A stretch of 64,000 nucleotides of DNA, from the NCBI RefSeq assembly GCF_032399705.1, contig NZ_CP135922.1:2170001-2234000 (forward strand). The letters run 5' to 3'. How positions within the stretch are numbered: the first letter of the stretch is position 1; every line of letters begins with the position of its first letter. The position numbers and the translations under genes are program-made. Positions 35,011 to 43,434 of this stretch are shown one piece after another. The notes beneath the pieces were generated by a model, which was given only the letters and a program-made list of their open reading frames with translations, did not search any database and had not been told where the DNA came from. The stretch is from Paenibacillus sp. BIC5C1. Lineage in GTDB: Bacteria > Bacillota > Bacilli > Paenibacillales > Paenibacillaceae.

Positions 35011-35049
35011 ACAAAAAGCGAGAGAAGGTTAACCTTCCTCGCTTTTGTT
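35011..35049. terminator. Two-way terminator between DUF1499-like gene and tpx
   Basis: AAAAGCGAG-aGAAGGTT/AACCTTC-ctCGCTTTT, near-perfect with A and T runs on either side, serving both convergent genes. Confidence 0.9.
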
Positions 35050-35066
35050 CTGAACGTGAACTACTT

Positions 35067-35585
35067 TTACAGCAAGGCTTTTACAGCGGAAATCGCTTGC
35101 TCGAAGTTAGGGGAGTCTGTCATTTCAGGCAGATATTCCACATATGTAATTCGGTCTTCAGCATCCACCACGAAGATGGAGCGCATGTCCAATTGGAATT
35201 CTTTGATCAGAACACCGTAGTCTTCACCGAATGAACGAGCTTTGTAATCGGACAGTGTTACGACGCGGTCAACTCCGGCTGCTCCGCACCAGCGTGCTTG
35301 TGCAAATGGAAGGTCAACGCTTACTGTCAATACGACAACATTGTCTCCAAGATCTCCTGCTTCAACATTGAAACGACGGGTTTGAGCATCGCATACGCCA
35401 GTATCCAGTGAAGGAACAACGCTGATTAATTTGATTTTACCTGCGAAGTCTTTCAGGGATGCATCTTCAACCAGGTTTTTACTTAGTGTAAAATCGGGTG
35501 CTTGATCGCCCACTTTCAACTCGGGTCCGATCAATGTAATAGGGTTGCCTTTAAAGGTGGCTGCGCCTGTACGTTCTTGTGCCAT
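35067..35585 (-). CDS. tpx: Thiol peroxidase (Tpx, atypical 2-Cys peroxiredoxin)
   Basis: 172 residues from the ATG at 35585, nine bases after AAGGAGG; the frame opens 15 codons earlier without a site. Peroxidatic Cys lies in [13 protein letters not shown] and the resolving Cys in ARWCGAAG, the spacing of Tpx. GDQAPDFTL and DMRSIFVVD are also typical. It reduces alkyl hydroperoxides and H2O2 with thioredoxin. Monocistronic. Confidence 0.97.
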   Translation of the reverse strand: MAQERTGAATFKGNPITLIGPELKVGDQAPDFTLSKNLVEDASLKDFAGKIKLISVVPSLDTGVCDAQTRRFNVEAGDLGDNVVVLTVSVDLPFAQARWCGAAGVDRVVTLSDYKARSFGEDYGVLIKEFQLDMRSIFVVDAEDRITYVEYLPEMTDSPNFEQAISAVKALL

Positions 35586-35733
35586 AATAATGTTCCTCCT
35601 TATAAGTTGGTGATCCGTGCCAAAATCCATTATAATCTTTTATGAAAGGCATTGTCCAATTCGGACGAAGGATCATTAGAATGGGTCAGACTTAAAGGCC
35701 GATCTGAACAGGGTGGAGTGAAAGCAGAAACGT

Positions 35734-36360
35734 ATGATATTTATAAGGTATGAGAACTGGAAAAGTTATTTAAAATTTTTCCCTTTGACGTCGATTCTTT
35801 TAATTGCCAATGTTGTTATGTTTATTGTGTTGAGTTTGAACGGCGGTTCCACTAACAGTATGACGCTGCTTAAGTTTGGAGCTCTTGTTAACCATGAATT
35901 ATTTGCAGCAGAATGGTGGCGTTACATTACCTCGATGTTCCTGCATGCTGGTTTCAGCCATTTGTTGTTTAACAGCTTTGCTCTCATTGTATTTGCACCA
36001 CCAATGGAACGGTTACTTGGTTCGGTAAGATATGGTGTGTTGTACTTGGGGGGAGGCATCTTGGGCAACATTCTGGCTGTTGCGTGGTATAACTCGGTTG
36101 GAGCAACGACAATTTCAGTGGGTGCTTCAGGAGCAATCTATGCAATCTATGGTGCGTTTCTGTATGTGGCTTTGTTCCAGCGGACAATGATGGACGAAAC
36201 GTCACGTAAAACGTTGTATACACTGCTTGTATTCGGAATTATTTTTTCCTTTGCGATGACAGGCATTAACTGGATGGCGCATTTGGGTGGGTTGTTAGGT
36301 GGATTTTTCATTTATGGACTTCTCATCCGCTTGTGGAAACCTCGTAGCTTTAAGCAGTAG
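35734..36360 (+). CDS. Rhomboid family intramembrane serine protease
   Basis: 208 residues, six membrane helices, the basic bacterial rhomboid layout. Catalytic Ser in VGASGAIYA and His in WMAHLGGLLGGF, with the oxyanion region MFLHAGFSHLLFN. Rhomboids cleave membrane proteins within the bilayer. The GGTGGAGTG site is somewhat far (about 15 bases) from the ATG, so the start is less sure. A LysR gene follows 70 bases later. Confidence 0.93.
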   Translation: MIFIRYENWKSYLKFFPLTSILLIANVVMFIVLSLNGGSTNSMTLLKFGALVNHELFAAEWWRYITSMFLHAGFSHLLFNSFALIVFAPPMERLLGSVRYGVLYLGGGILGNILAVAWYNSVGATTISVGASGAIYAIYGAFLYVALFQRTMMDETSRKTLYTLLVFGIIFSFAMTGINWMAHLGGLLGGFFIYGLLIRLWKPRSFKQ

Positions 36361-36430
36361 TCGGTTTGATCTGAAGACGGAATGCAATCAAGGATAAGTA
36401 GGGTATAGCAGATTGGAGAGATCAGGGGCA

Positions 36431-37342
36431 GTGGAATTAAGACAGTTGCATTACTTTTTGAAAGTGGCACAGAAGGAGCATGTTACGCAGGCGGCGGAGG
36501 AATTGCACGTAGCGCAGTCTGCAGTGAGTCGTCAGATTCATCAGCTGGAGGAAGAACTGGGAGTGGACCTCTTTATGCAAAAAGGGCGAAATCTGCAGTT
36601 GACCGCAGTTGGGCAGCTCTTTTGCAAACGGGTTGAAGGCATATTAAAAGATCTGGACAAAGCGGTCGGGGAGGTTCATGAGTTTCTCGACCCGGAGCAT
36701 GGTGAAATTCGTATCGGTTTTCCTCATAGTCTCGGTATTCACTTGATTCCTTCGGTTGTAGCAGCGTTCCGTCAGCGTTATCCTAACGTTAAATTCAGAT
36801 TCAAGCAGGGCATGTTCCCGACGCTCATTCGTGATGTGTTATCGGCTGAAGTGGACTTGGCGTTCATATCTCCATTTCCGGAGAAGCACGACCAGGTGGA
36901 TGGAGACATTGTGCTTACGGAAGAACTGCATGCAATCCTTCCGCCTAATCATCCATTGGCCGGTGAAGAGAGTATTGCGTTAGAACAGCTTAAAGATGAT
37001 AAGTTTGTATTATTCAGTAAAGGCTATTCTTTGCGTCCGATTGTTTGGCACGCGTGCCTTGAAGCCGGGTTTACGCCCAAGATTGCTTTTGAGGGTGAAG
37101 AGACTGATACCATTCGTGGACTGGTTGCCGCTGGCATGGGTGTGAGTTTGTTGCCGGAAATGGCACTTTTCCAGACGAATCCGCTGCAACCGGCGCATGT
37201 AGCCATTTCTCATCCAAAAGTGACGCGTACAATCGGGTTGATCCATCGTGCAGATGACAAGCTTCCGCTTGTTGCGCAGTCATTTCGTTCATTTTTGCTT
37301 AATTATTTTGGTTTACAGCAAAACAATACCCCATCCGATTAA
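36431..37342 (+). CDS. LysR family transcriptional regulator
   Basis: About 303 residues from the GTG at 36431, ten bases after GGAGAG, giving the usual MELRQLHYFLKVAQKEHVTQAA start. Helix-turn-helix: HVAQSAVSRQIHQLEEELG. The C-terminal substrate domain from about residue 90 has GEIRIGFPHS and VAAGMGVSLLPE. LysR proteins normally act on an adjacent divergent gene, but the neighbours here are rhomboid (same strand) and YugP (convergent). Effector unknown. Confidence 0.93.
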   Translation: MELRQLHYFLKVAQKEHVTQAAEELHVAQSAVSRQIHQLEEELGVDLFMQKGRNLQLTAVGQLFCKRVEGILKDLDKAVGEVHEFLDPEHGEIRIGFPHSLGIHLIPSVVAAFRQRYPNVKFRFKQGMFPTLIRDVLSAEVDLAFISPFPEKHDQVDGDIVLTEELHAILPPNHPLAGEESIALEQLKDDKFVLFSKGYSLRPIVWHACLEAGFTPKIAFEGEETDTIRGLVAAGMGVSLLPEMALFQTNPLQPAHVAISHPKVTRTIGLIHRADDKLPLVAQSFRSFLLNYFGLQQNNTPSD

Positions 37343-37361
37343 CGGTGGGGTATTGTTTTTT
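37321..37361. terminator. Two-way terminator between LysR and yugP-like genes
   Basis: ACAATACCCCA pairs with TGGGGTATTGT; A and T runs flank it. The left arm overlaps the last codons of the LysR gene. Confidence 0.88.
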
Positions 37362-37375
37362 GTTTGTGTATTCAA

Positions 37376-38056
37376 TTAGTCCCGGCTATTAAAAATTCCG
37401 ATGTAACGAATCAGTTCCAGCAAGGAGATAAGTGCTGCTGCTACATAGGTCAATGCTGCGGCGTTGAGTACTTTGGCAACGCCTCTTTCTTCTTCATTAC
37501 GGATATAACCTTCCGATACCATAATCTCTCTTGCGCGGTTGCTTGCATTAAACTCAACCGGCAACGTAATGAGCTGGAATGCAACAGTTACGGAGAAGAA
37601 AATAATACCAATGCCGACTAAGTTCATTGCATTAAAGATGATTCCGGCAATGAGCAAGAAGGGTGCAAGTCCGGATGCGAAATTGACGATTGGGAAAATC
37701 CGGTGACGTAGTGCCAACATCGGATAACTTTCCTTATGCTGGATTGCATGGCCAACTTCGTGACATGCAACAGAGACAGCCGAGATTGAATTTTCATAAT
37801 ATACAGGCTCAGACAACCTCACGACACGATTGATTGGATCGTAGTGATCGGAGAGTGCTCCACGCACGGGCTCAATAGGAACGTCGTGTAGGCCATTAGA
37901 GTCCAGCATGTGACGGGCAGCATCATACCCGGTCATTCCATTTAGGTTTTTAACATCTGACCAACGGTTGAAGGTACTCTTAACGCGAAATTGCGCCCAC
38001 AAGGAGAGCACAAAGGCGATAATGATCAAAACGAACATACCGTTATTAAAACTCAT
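37376..38056 (-). CDS. Zinc metallopeptidase, YugP family
   Basis: About 226 residues from the ATG at 38056 (GGAGG seven bases upstream; the ATG at 38062 is only one base from that site). N-terminal membrane helix, then VACHEVGHAIQHKE, the HExxH zinc site, followed by two or three further helices and FNASNRAREIMVSEG carrying a probable third ligand. YugP is a neutral zinc membrane peptidase family of unknown target. A MerR gene lies upstream on the same strand. Confidence 0.92.
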   Translation of the reverse strand: MSFNNGMFVLIIIAFVLSLWAQFRVKSTFNRWSDVKNLNGMTGYDAARHMLDSNGLHDVPIEPVRGALSDHYDPINRVVRLSEPVYYENSISAVSVACHEVGHAIQHKESYPMLALRHRIFPIVNFASGLAPFLLIAGIIFNAMNLVGIGIIFFSVTVAFQLITLPVEFNASNRAREIMVSEGYIRNEEERGVAKVLNAAALTYVAAALISLLELIRYIGIFNSRD

Positions 38057-38085
38057 ATTCATTCCTCCGCTTTCAAAATAATAAG

Positions 38086-38514
38086 CTACATCATGGTGTT
38101 CTCAAGCAAGATCTTCAAGGCTTCCATCGTACCAGCACTTTTGGCGAGCAGTCCGGCCATCATCTTACGTGCTTGTACAGGTTTCATCTCGCCTAGCAGC
38201 GGTTTAAGCTCATTTACCTCTCGCTCAAGCTGTTGCACATGGAGCTCCAATGTTGTCAGTTTGCTGGCAACCTGTTCTTCCGTGCTCACCATACTCCACT
38301 TCTCAAGAGATTGCTTAATCTCGTCGAGACTATACTTCTCTTGTTTCATGTGTACAATACGTTCGAGCCTGGTTAAAGTTTCATTACTATAAAGACGATA
38401 GTTTTTTTCTGTGCGCTCTTCAGGAGCGATGAGACCGAGCTTTGTGTAATAATCAATCGTCCGTTCGCTCACACCTGCAGTTTTGGCAAGTTCGCCAATC
38501 CGAAACAATTTCAT
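38086..38514 (-). CDS. MerR family transcriptional regulator
   Basis: About 142 residues from the ATG at 38514, which opens with the standard MerR helix-turn-helix FRIGELAKTAGVSERTIDYYTKLGLIAP (in parts). The ATG has only a weak GGGG close by; the frame stays open to 38586. A dimerisation coil (about 70-115) follows. There are no Cys ligands, so it is not a metal sensor of the classical type. It probably also reads YugP, 30 bases downstream. Confidence 0.88.
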   Translation of the reverse strand: MKLFRIGELAKTAGVSERTIDYYTKLGLIAPEERTEKNYRLYSNETLTRLERIVHMKQEKYSLDEIKQSLEKWSMVSTEEQVASKLTTLELHVQQLEREVNELKPLLGEMKPVQARKMMAGLLAKSAGTMEALKILLENTMM

Positions 38515-38868
38515 ATCCCCAATGATATTCACCTCGCTTGCAAGTTCAAATGTAGGGAATTGTAGATTCCAGTTGCGGCTTTGCATAACCCGCCCAATTT
38601 TTTTCTTACTATTAGTTATGATACATGATCTTTAACCATACAGTCAAACGTTACGCTTTGACGGCTGTCAGGTTGCGTTTCTATATCTATGTGCTCATAG
38701 GACATGAATATGTACTTAAGTGCAAGAAAAAGACGTAAGACTTTATTCCCAGAAATATTTTTCATTTTTGCTGAAAATACTCTTGTCAACTTTCCTGTCT
38801 TCTGCTTATAATGGCATTAAGAGTTTCACGATATGTGAAGAAACTTAACATAAGAGGGAGTGGGGTAT
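38515..38868. other. Intergenic region between merR-like and amt genes
   Basis: 354 bases with divergent genes. It contains a GTCAAA...TTTGAC inverted pair (about 38643-38662), the amt promoter at 38783-38812 and a leader stem (AGTTTCAC/GTGAAgAAACT, about 38822-38845). No TnrA- or GlnR-type palindrome is recognisable. Confidence 0.4.
38783..38812 (+). promoter_or_regulatory. Promoter of the amt operon
   Basis: TTGTCA (38783-38788), 18-base spacer, TATAAT (38807-38812); the ATG is 57 bases further. Confidence 0.65.
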
Positions 38869-40269
38869 ATGAGAAAGAAATGGTTGGTTTCGGTGTTAAT
38901 AATGCTTACTTTATTGGCTTTTCCGGTCAGCGCATTTGCAGCTGCGGAGGGGCCGACTAACATCGAACTTCAAAGCGGTCTGAACTCAGCCTTTACGTTT
39001 CTGGCTGTTGTGCTGGTTTTCCTGATGCAAGGGGGATTTGCTTTACTTGAAGCAGGTTCGACTCGAATGAAAAACGCAGGACATATTGCGGGTAAAACAA
39101 TCCTGACATTGGGAATATCGGTTATTGCCTTCTGGGCTCTTGGCTTCGGTCTTGGTTTCGGTAATGGTAACAGTTTCTTCGGAACAACTGGATTTTTCCT
39201 GAGTGGGGACGGAATGGCGGCTTCGTTCGAATCATTGGCCTTCTCTGATGTTCCGCTAACAATTAAGTTTGTATTCCACCTTGCCTTTGCAGCAGTATCC
39301 CTGGCCATTGCCTGTGGCGGTATGGCTGAACGTGCAAAGATGAGTGTATATATCGTTTTCGGTACGCTGTATACCATTATCATGTATCCGGTTGTTGCTC
39401 ACTGGGTATGGGGCGGCGGCTGGTTGGCTGAGCTTGGTATGCAAGACTTTGCAGGTTCAACGGTTGTCCACTTGACGGGTGCAACTGCTGCACTGGTAGC
39501 TACCATCTTGTTGAAGCCGCGTATCGGAAAATATAACAAAGATGGTAAACCTAACATCATTCCAGGTCATAACCAAGTTTACTCCGTACTCGGTGTAATT
39601 ATCCTTTGGATTGGATGGTTCGGTTTCAACCCAGGTAGTACATTATCTGCCATGGGTGATGGATTCTTCGGTTATGTTGCATTGACTACAAACGTAGCTG
39701 CGGCTGCTGGTGGTGTTGCGGCACTGTTGATCTCATGGGCTGTATTGGGTAAATCCGATATTCCTAGTATGCTGAACGGCGTGCTTGCGGCACTCGTTGC
39801 CATCACAGGTGCTTGTGCTTTCGTAGAACCATGGGCAGCGCTGGTTATTGGTGCTCTGGCAGGTATTATCACATTCTTTACTGCTCAATTCTTTGAACGT
39901 AAAGGAATTGATGATCCAATCTATGCTTTCTCTGTACACGGTATTGCCGGTATGTGGGGAGCGATCTCCACAGGTTTGTTCGCAACACCGGAACTTGCTG
40001 AGAATGCAGGCGTAGGTCAAGCGGGTCTGTTCTACGGTGGTGGTTTCCACCAACTGGGCGTTCAGCTTTTGGGTCTGGCAGGCGCATTTGCCTTCGTACT
40101 GATTATGTCCTTCATTATTCTTGGTGGTATGAAAGCTGTCATGGGAATCCGGGTAACGGAAGAAGAAGAAACGATGGGTCTGGATTTAAGTGAGCATGGT
40201 ACTTACGGGTACCCTGAACAAATGAAGAATGTAGAAACTAAATCCAATGGCGGTACGTTCAGCTCCTAA
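38869..40269 (+). CDS. amt: Ammonium transporter (Amt/MEP/Rh family)
   Basis: 466 residues from the ATG at 38869, ten bases after GAGGGAG. A cleaved signal-like segment (AFPVSAFAAAEG) precedes eleven helices. Family signatures: FLMQGGFALLEAGSTRMKN (in parts), DFAGSTVVHLTGATAALVA (in parts) and the HGIAGMWGAI segment with the second channel His. It conducts ammonium across the membrane. No glnK/PII gene follows, unlike most amt operons. Instead a GlnD-like nucleotidyltransferase gene starts 39 bases later. Confidence 0.96.
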   Translation: MRKKWLVSVLIMLTLLAFPVSAFAAAEGPTNIELQSGLNSAFTFLAVVLVFLMQGGFALLEAGSTRMKNAGHIAGKTILTLGISVIAFWALGFGLGFGNGNSFFGTTGFFLSGDGMAASFESLAFSDVPLTIKFVFHLAFAAVSLAIACGGMAERAKMSVYIVFGTLYTIIMYPVVAHWVWGGGWLAELGMQDFAGSTVVHLTGATAALVATILLKPRIGKYNKDGKPNIIPGHNQVYSVLGVIILWIGWFGFNPGSTLSAMGDGFFGYVALTTNVAAAAGGVAALLISWAVLGKSDIPSMLNGVLAALVAITGACAFVEPWAALVIGALAGIITFFTAQFFERKGIDDPIYAFSVHGIAGMWGAISTGLFATPELAENAGVGQAGLFYGGGFHQLGVQLLGLAGAFAFVLIMSFIILGGMKAVMGIRVTEEEETMGLDLSEHGTYGYPEQMKNVETKSNGGTFSS

Positions 40270-40308
40270 GAGGAATGATTGCTGAATCATGCTTCAAGGA
40301 GGCTGGAC

Positions 40309-41397
40309 ATGATGGAACCCATCCCGTATATAAATCAATCCTGGTCCTATCAGGGAATAGATGGTGCGGCATCTTCTCAAGAACTGCGCCAGGCACGTGT
40401 GATATTGCAGAATGAGCTCCAGGAACTGTTGTCCGCTTCCTTGTCGCCGATTGAATGGTACCAGACGGTAAATGAACTGCATGACCGGATTGCTCGGCGG
40501 GCAGTGGAGTTATGCATCCAGGGGATGGTAGAGGAAGGCTTAGGCCGACCTCCCGTCCCCTATGCCTTTATCGTTTTTGGCAGTTCCGGCAGGCAAGAAG
40601 CGACGTTATGGAGTGATCAGGATAATGGCATGATTATCAGTGATATCCCACATGAGGGAAAAGAGGCATATTTTGCCGAACTCGGACTTCGAATGACTGA
40701 CATGTTGGAGGCACTTGGTTACGCCAAATGTGAAGGTAAAGTGATGTGTTCAGAGCCTTTATGGAGAAAAACACTGGAATCATGGAAGGAACAACTGAAA
40801 GCATGGGGATCGGACCTGTCCTGGGAGCCGGTTCGCAATCTAATTATTGCTTCTGACATGCGTTTTGTTGCGGGTGAGCCTGAGCTTGCGGAGGAATGGA
40901 TTTATGCATTTTACGAAGGGTTCAGATCGGTTCCTGAGCTTTCCGATGCCGTGCTGCGCAATACCGTTAAACACAAGGCGACACTGAACATCCTCGGAAG
41001 GGTAGTGACCGAACGATTTGGTGAACATGCGGGTGGATTTGATGTGAAATATGGCTTATATATTCCGCTAGTGAACAGTGCGCGTTTTCTGGCTTTGCAG
41101 CATGGTATCAAAGAAACGTCCACACTCAAGCGGATTCAGAGGTTGGTCTCACTCGAAGCAGTTCCACTTACTCTGCTGGACGCAGCTCAGCGTGCATTTA
41201 TGACGGCTTTGAAGCTGCGACGCAGTACACCCATTGTGGTCAAACAAGGGTTGCAGCATAGCGGTGGTTACCTGAATGAGAAACAGTTGAAGGAAAAACA
41301 AATGCTTTATGAACTCCGGGATACGTTAGGGTTGGTGCGGCGAGTACATCGTGCGCTGCAAAGACAACTTCGTTTTGCAGAAAGGAGACGTCCATGA
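40309..41397 (+). CDS. DUF294 nucleotidyltransferase-like protein (GlnD-related)
   Basis: About 362 residues from the ATG at 40309, six bases after AGGAGG. The nucleotidyltransferase core is FGSSGRQEATLWSDQDNGMI: the G-S-x-G-R-x-E and D-x-D metal site that DUF294 proteins share with GlnD. The C-terminal region (about 220-362) matches the putative substrate-binding domain (NTVKHKATLNILGRVVTERFG and YIPLVNSARFLAL, in parts). CBS domains and the cNMP-binding domain of longer homologues are missing. Its substrate is unknown. It overlaps the next gene (exonuclease) by four bases and follows amt. Confidence 0.88.
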   Translation: MMEPIPYINQSWSYQGIDGAASSQELRQARVILQNELQELLSASLSPIEWYQTVNELHDRIARRAVELCIQGMVEEGLGRPPVPYAFIVFGSSGRQEATLWSDQDNGMIISDIPHEGKEAYFAELGLRMTDMLEALGYAKCEGKVMCSEPLWRKTLESWKEQLKAWGSDLSWEPVRNLIIASDMRFVAGEPELAEEWIYAFYEGFRSVPELSDAVLRNTVKHKATLNILGRVVTERFGEHAGGFDVKYGLYIPLVNSARFLALQHGIKETSTLKRIQRLVSLEAVPLTLLDAAQRAFMTALKLRRSTPIVVKQGLQHSGGYLNEKQLKEKQMLYELRDTLGLVRRVHRALQRQLRFAERRRP

Positions 41398-42131
41398 GAG
41401 AGCCGGCAAGGGGCAATACTGGATTCTGGAATTCGCTGCGCCAGGGAGGGGTTCCTTCCGCCATCGCTTCCATAATGGGAGCCCCTACGGCGCAACATAT
41501 GGCGTTTATCCGTTCGATGATGAGAGAACAGCGCAGACCCGAGGTGTTGCACACGCCCTTGAATGAATTGAATGCTGTCGTATTCGATCTGGAAACGACA
41601 GGCTTCTCTCCCCAGCATGGGGATGAGATCCTTTCCTTTGGGGCGGTGCGTATTAATGGGGGTGTGATGCTGGAGAATGAGCAGTTCTACACGTTGGTTC
41701 AGTCCAAAGTGTCCGTTCCGGAACACATTACCGAACTGACGGGAATTACACAGGAAATGACCATAGAGGCTCCGTCACTCCTGGAAGGCTTGCATGACTT
41801 CATGTCTTTTGTTGGCGGAAGTGTACTGGTTGCCCATGCAAGCGCGCATGATCGGGCTTTTCTGAATGCGGCATTGTGGCGGACATCCAAAGTAAGGTTA
41901 ACGCACCGGCTCATTGATACGATGATGCTGGCACGTTGGCTTGAGCCGAGTAGACCTGGTTATGGACTGGATGAATTGCTGGAATCCAAAGGCATTCCCA
42001 TCTATGGGCGCCACCACGCTTTGGAGGACGCTAAAATGACTGCGCAGCTATGGTCCTGTTATCTGGAGGATATGTCTCGCAAAAATGTAGAAACATTGGG
42101 TGATCTATACACTCAGTTAAGTCACGCATAG
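41394..42131 (+). CDS. DEDDh 3'-5' exonuclease (DnaQ/PolC-like)
   Basis: 245 residues; the ATG overlaps the previous stop (ATGA). The exonuclease motifs are VVFDLETTGFSP (Exo I, Asp and Glu), VAHASAHDRAFL (Exo II, Asp) and RHHALEDAKMTA (Exo III, His and Asp). The N-terminal 55 residues are an extra segment rich in Gly/Pro/Met. Related exonucleases often pair with DUF294 proteins in bacteria, so this is likely a conserved module (known association; biological role open). The 3' end overlaps the convergent JAMM gene by 15 bases. Confidence 0.92.
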   Translation: MREPARGNTGFWNSLRQGGVPSAIASIMGAPTAQHMAFIRSMMREQRRPEVLHTPLNELNAVVFDLETTGFSPQHGDEILSFGAVRINGGVMLENEQFYTLVQSKVSVPEHITELTGITQEMTIEAPSLLEGLHDFMSFVGGSVLVAHASAHDRAFLNAALWRTSKVRLTHRLIDTMMLARWLEPSRPGYGLDELLESKGIPIYGRHHALEDAKMTAQLWSCYLEDMSRKNVETLGDLYTQLSHA

Positions 42132-42605
42132 CCGGGCGAGCTGTAAGCTGTATGGTTGGACATGGCTCATTCTAACGCTTGAAGCAACATTTGAATGAAT
42201 TTGAAAACCATTTAGAAGCATCTTTGATTGTGTGTCAGCTGTAAAATCTGGTGAGCCTATAAAATAGACCTGGAGTAGTCCAGCGAAAATCGGTAGGTTT
42301 CGCAGATCCTCATTGGAAGGTACGGGAGTGGATCTAGGGTGGGAGTGAAAGAGCCCGATAAGTTGCGGCTCATTGAACACACATCGGATCCATTCTGCAT
42401 CTTCCAATGCGAAATGGTGCAGCGGGTCAGGCGCTACGTTACGAATGGGCTGAAACCGACTGATTCGTATGCCGCCCGCTGCGGCTTCACCCAGCACAAC
42501 CCCGCAGGCTTCCAATGGCAGCGAAGCGAACATGTACTTAGACATCTCCTGCTCTACGGAGGAAGGGATGTAGAAGGTGTTTTGCTGCCCGTGAGGTGCT
42601 GCCAT
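42117..42605 (-). CDS. JAMM/MPN-domain (M67-like) metallopeptidase
   Basis: 162 residues. The JAMM zinc motif is present: an upstream Glu in LEACGVVLGE, then GLFHSHPRSTPVPSNEDL with His-x-His, Ser and Asp. GAGGGGTG is six bases before the ATG. Prokaryotic JAMM proteases remove ubiquitin-like proteins (ThiS/MoaD/CysO type) from targets. No such gene, and no E1-like gene, is adjacent. Its last 15 bases overlap the exonuclease gene on the other strand. Confidence 0.88.
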   Translation of the reverse strand: MAAPHGQQNTFYIPSSVEQEMSKYMFASLPLEACGVVLGEAAAGGIRISRFQPIRNVAPDPLHHFALEDAEWIRCVFNEPQLIGLFHSHPRSTPVPSNEDLRNLPIFAGLLQVYFIGSPDFTADTQSKMLLNGFQIHSNVASSVRMSHVQPYSLQLARLCVT

Positions 42606-42627
42606 TTGTATTCACCCCTCTCTCTTT

Positions 42628-42656
42628 GGCTCTTGCTTCGGCAGGAGTCCTTTTTT
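42628..42656 (+). terminator. Plus-strand terminator beyond the JAMM gene
   Basis: GGCTCtTGC-TTCG-GCAgGAGtCC tetraloop stem with six T, in the upstream region of the minus-strand JAMM gene. The only plus-strand gene in front of it is the exonuclease, so the amt operon transcript would run antisense over the whole JAMM gene before stopping here. Confidence 0.7.
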
Positions 42657-42678
42657 ATTTTATTTTGTGTGACCCGGA

Positions 42679-42708
42679 TTGTAAAATTTTAAAGGAAAAG
42701 GGTACAAT
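42679..42708 (+). promoter_or_regulatory. Promoter of the TlpA-like thioredoxin gene
   Basis: TTGTAA (42679-42684), 18-base spacer, TACAAT (42703-42708). Confidence 0.55.
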
Positions 42709-42789
42709 ATGAGAGAGAGCTTGAAATATCTCACATGTTAGAAGGACGTAAATCTCAATATGTTTGATTATACAAAAGGGTGGCTGGTC

Positions 42790-43341
42790 ATGAAACGAAA
42801 TATATACATACTGCTGGGTGTTGTATTGCTGGTGAGCATTGCTTTGGCTCAAAATGCAGACAACGGAATCGCAGCCGTGTTTAAGCAAGAGGAGCCGATG
42901 CCCACGGAGACGGGCCCGAAAGCGGGTTTACTGGCACCAGCGTTCTCTTTGCGAGCTATGGATGGAAAAACCTACTCTGTAGGCGGAGCCAAGGAAAAGG
43001 CCATCTTCGTCAGTTTCTGGGCATCCTGGTGTGAACCGTGCAAGCAGGAAGCTCCTGCGCTCAATACATTGGCAGCAAAATACAAGGATAAAATGGACCT
43101 CTATGGTGTGAATGTAACCACGTACGATAAAATCAAGGATGCCAAAGCTTTTGTAGATGAATACAAACTGATGTTCCCTATTCTGCTTGATGAAGACGGA
43201 ACAGCATATGCCAAATATAACGGTTTAGCTTTTCCGACGAATGTACTGATTGATTCCCGAGGAGTCGTTCAGGAAATTATCTTGGGGATTTTGCCAGAGA
43301 AAGAGCTGGAGCGAAAAATCAAGGAGTTAATTGTGGATTAA
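42790..43341 (+). CDS. TlpA/ResA-family thiol-disulfide oxidoreductase
   Basis: About 183 residues from the ATG at 42790, seven bases after AGGGTGG. One N-terminal membrane anchor (about 5-20) and a short linker. The thioredoxin domain has VSFWASWCEPCKQEAP (CxxC active site), a cis-Pro in AFPTNVLID, and the TlpA-type insertion. It should face outside the membrane and reduce or isomerise disulfides, as ResA does for apocytochrome c. No cytochrome genes are adjacent. Confidence 0.92.
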   Translation: MKRNIYILLGVVLLVSIALAQNADNGIAAVFKQEEPMPTETGPKAGLLAPAFSLRAMDGKTYSVGGAKEKAIFVSFWASWCEPCKQEAPALNTLAAKYKDKMDLYGVNVTTYDKIKDAKAFVDEYKLMFPILLDEDGTAYAKYNGLAFPTNVLIDSRGVVQEIILGILPEKELERKIKELIVD

Positions 43342-43369
43342 CCAAGCAAGAAGCTAGCCAAGTCAGAAG

Positions 43370-43416
43370 CAAAAGCGCCTGTCTTCCAATGTTTTTTGGA
43401 GAAAGGCGCTTTTTTA
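43370..43416. terminator. Two-way terminator between the thioredoxin and cimA
   Basis: AAAGCGCCT...AGGCGCTTT stem, inner TCTTCCAA/TTGGAGA pairing, then six T; A run on the other side. Confidence 0.88.
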
Positions 43417-43434
43417 TTTTCCGGGAAATATGCA

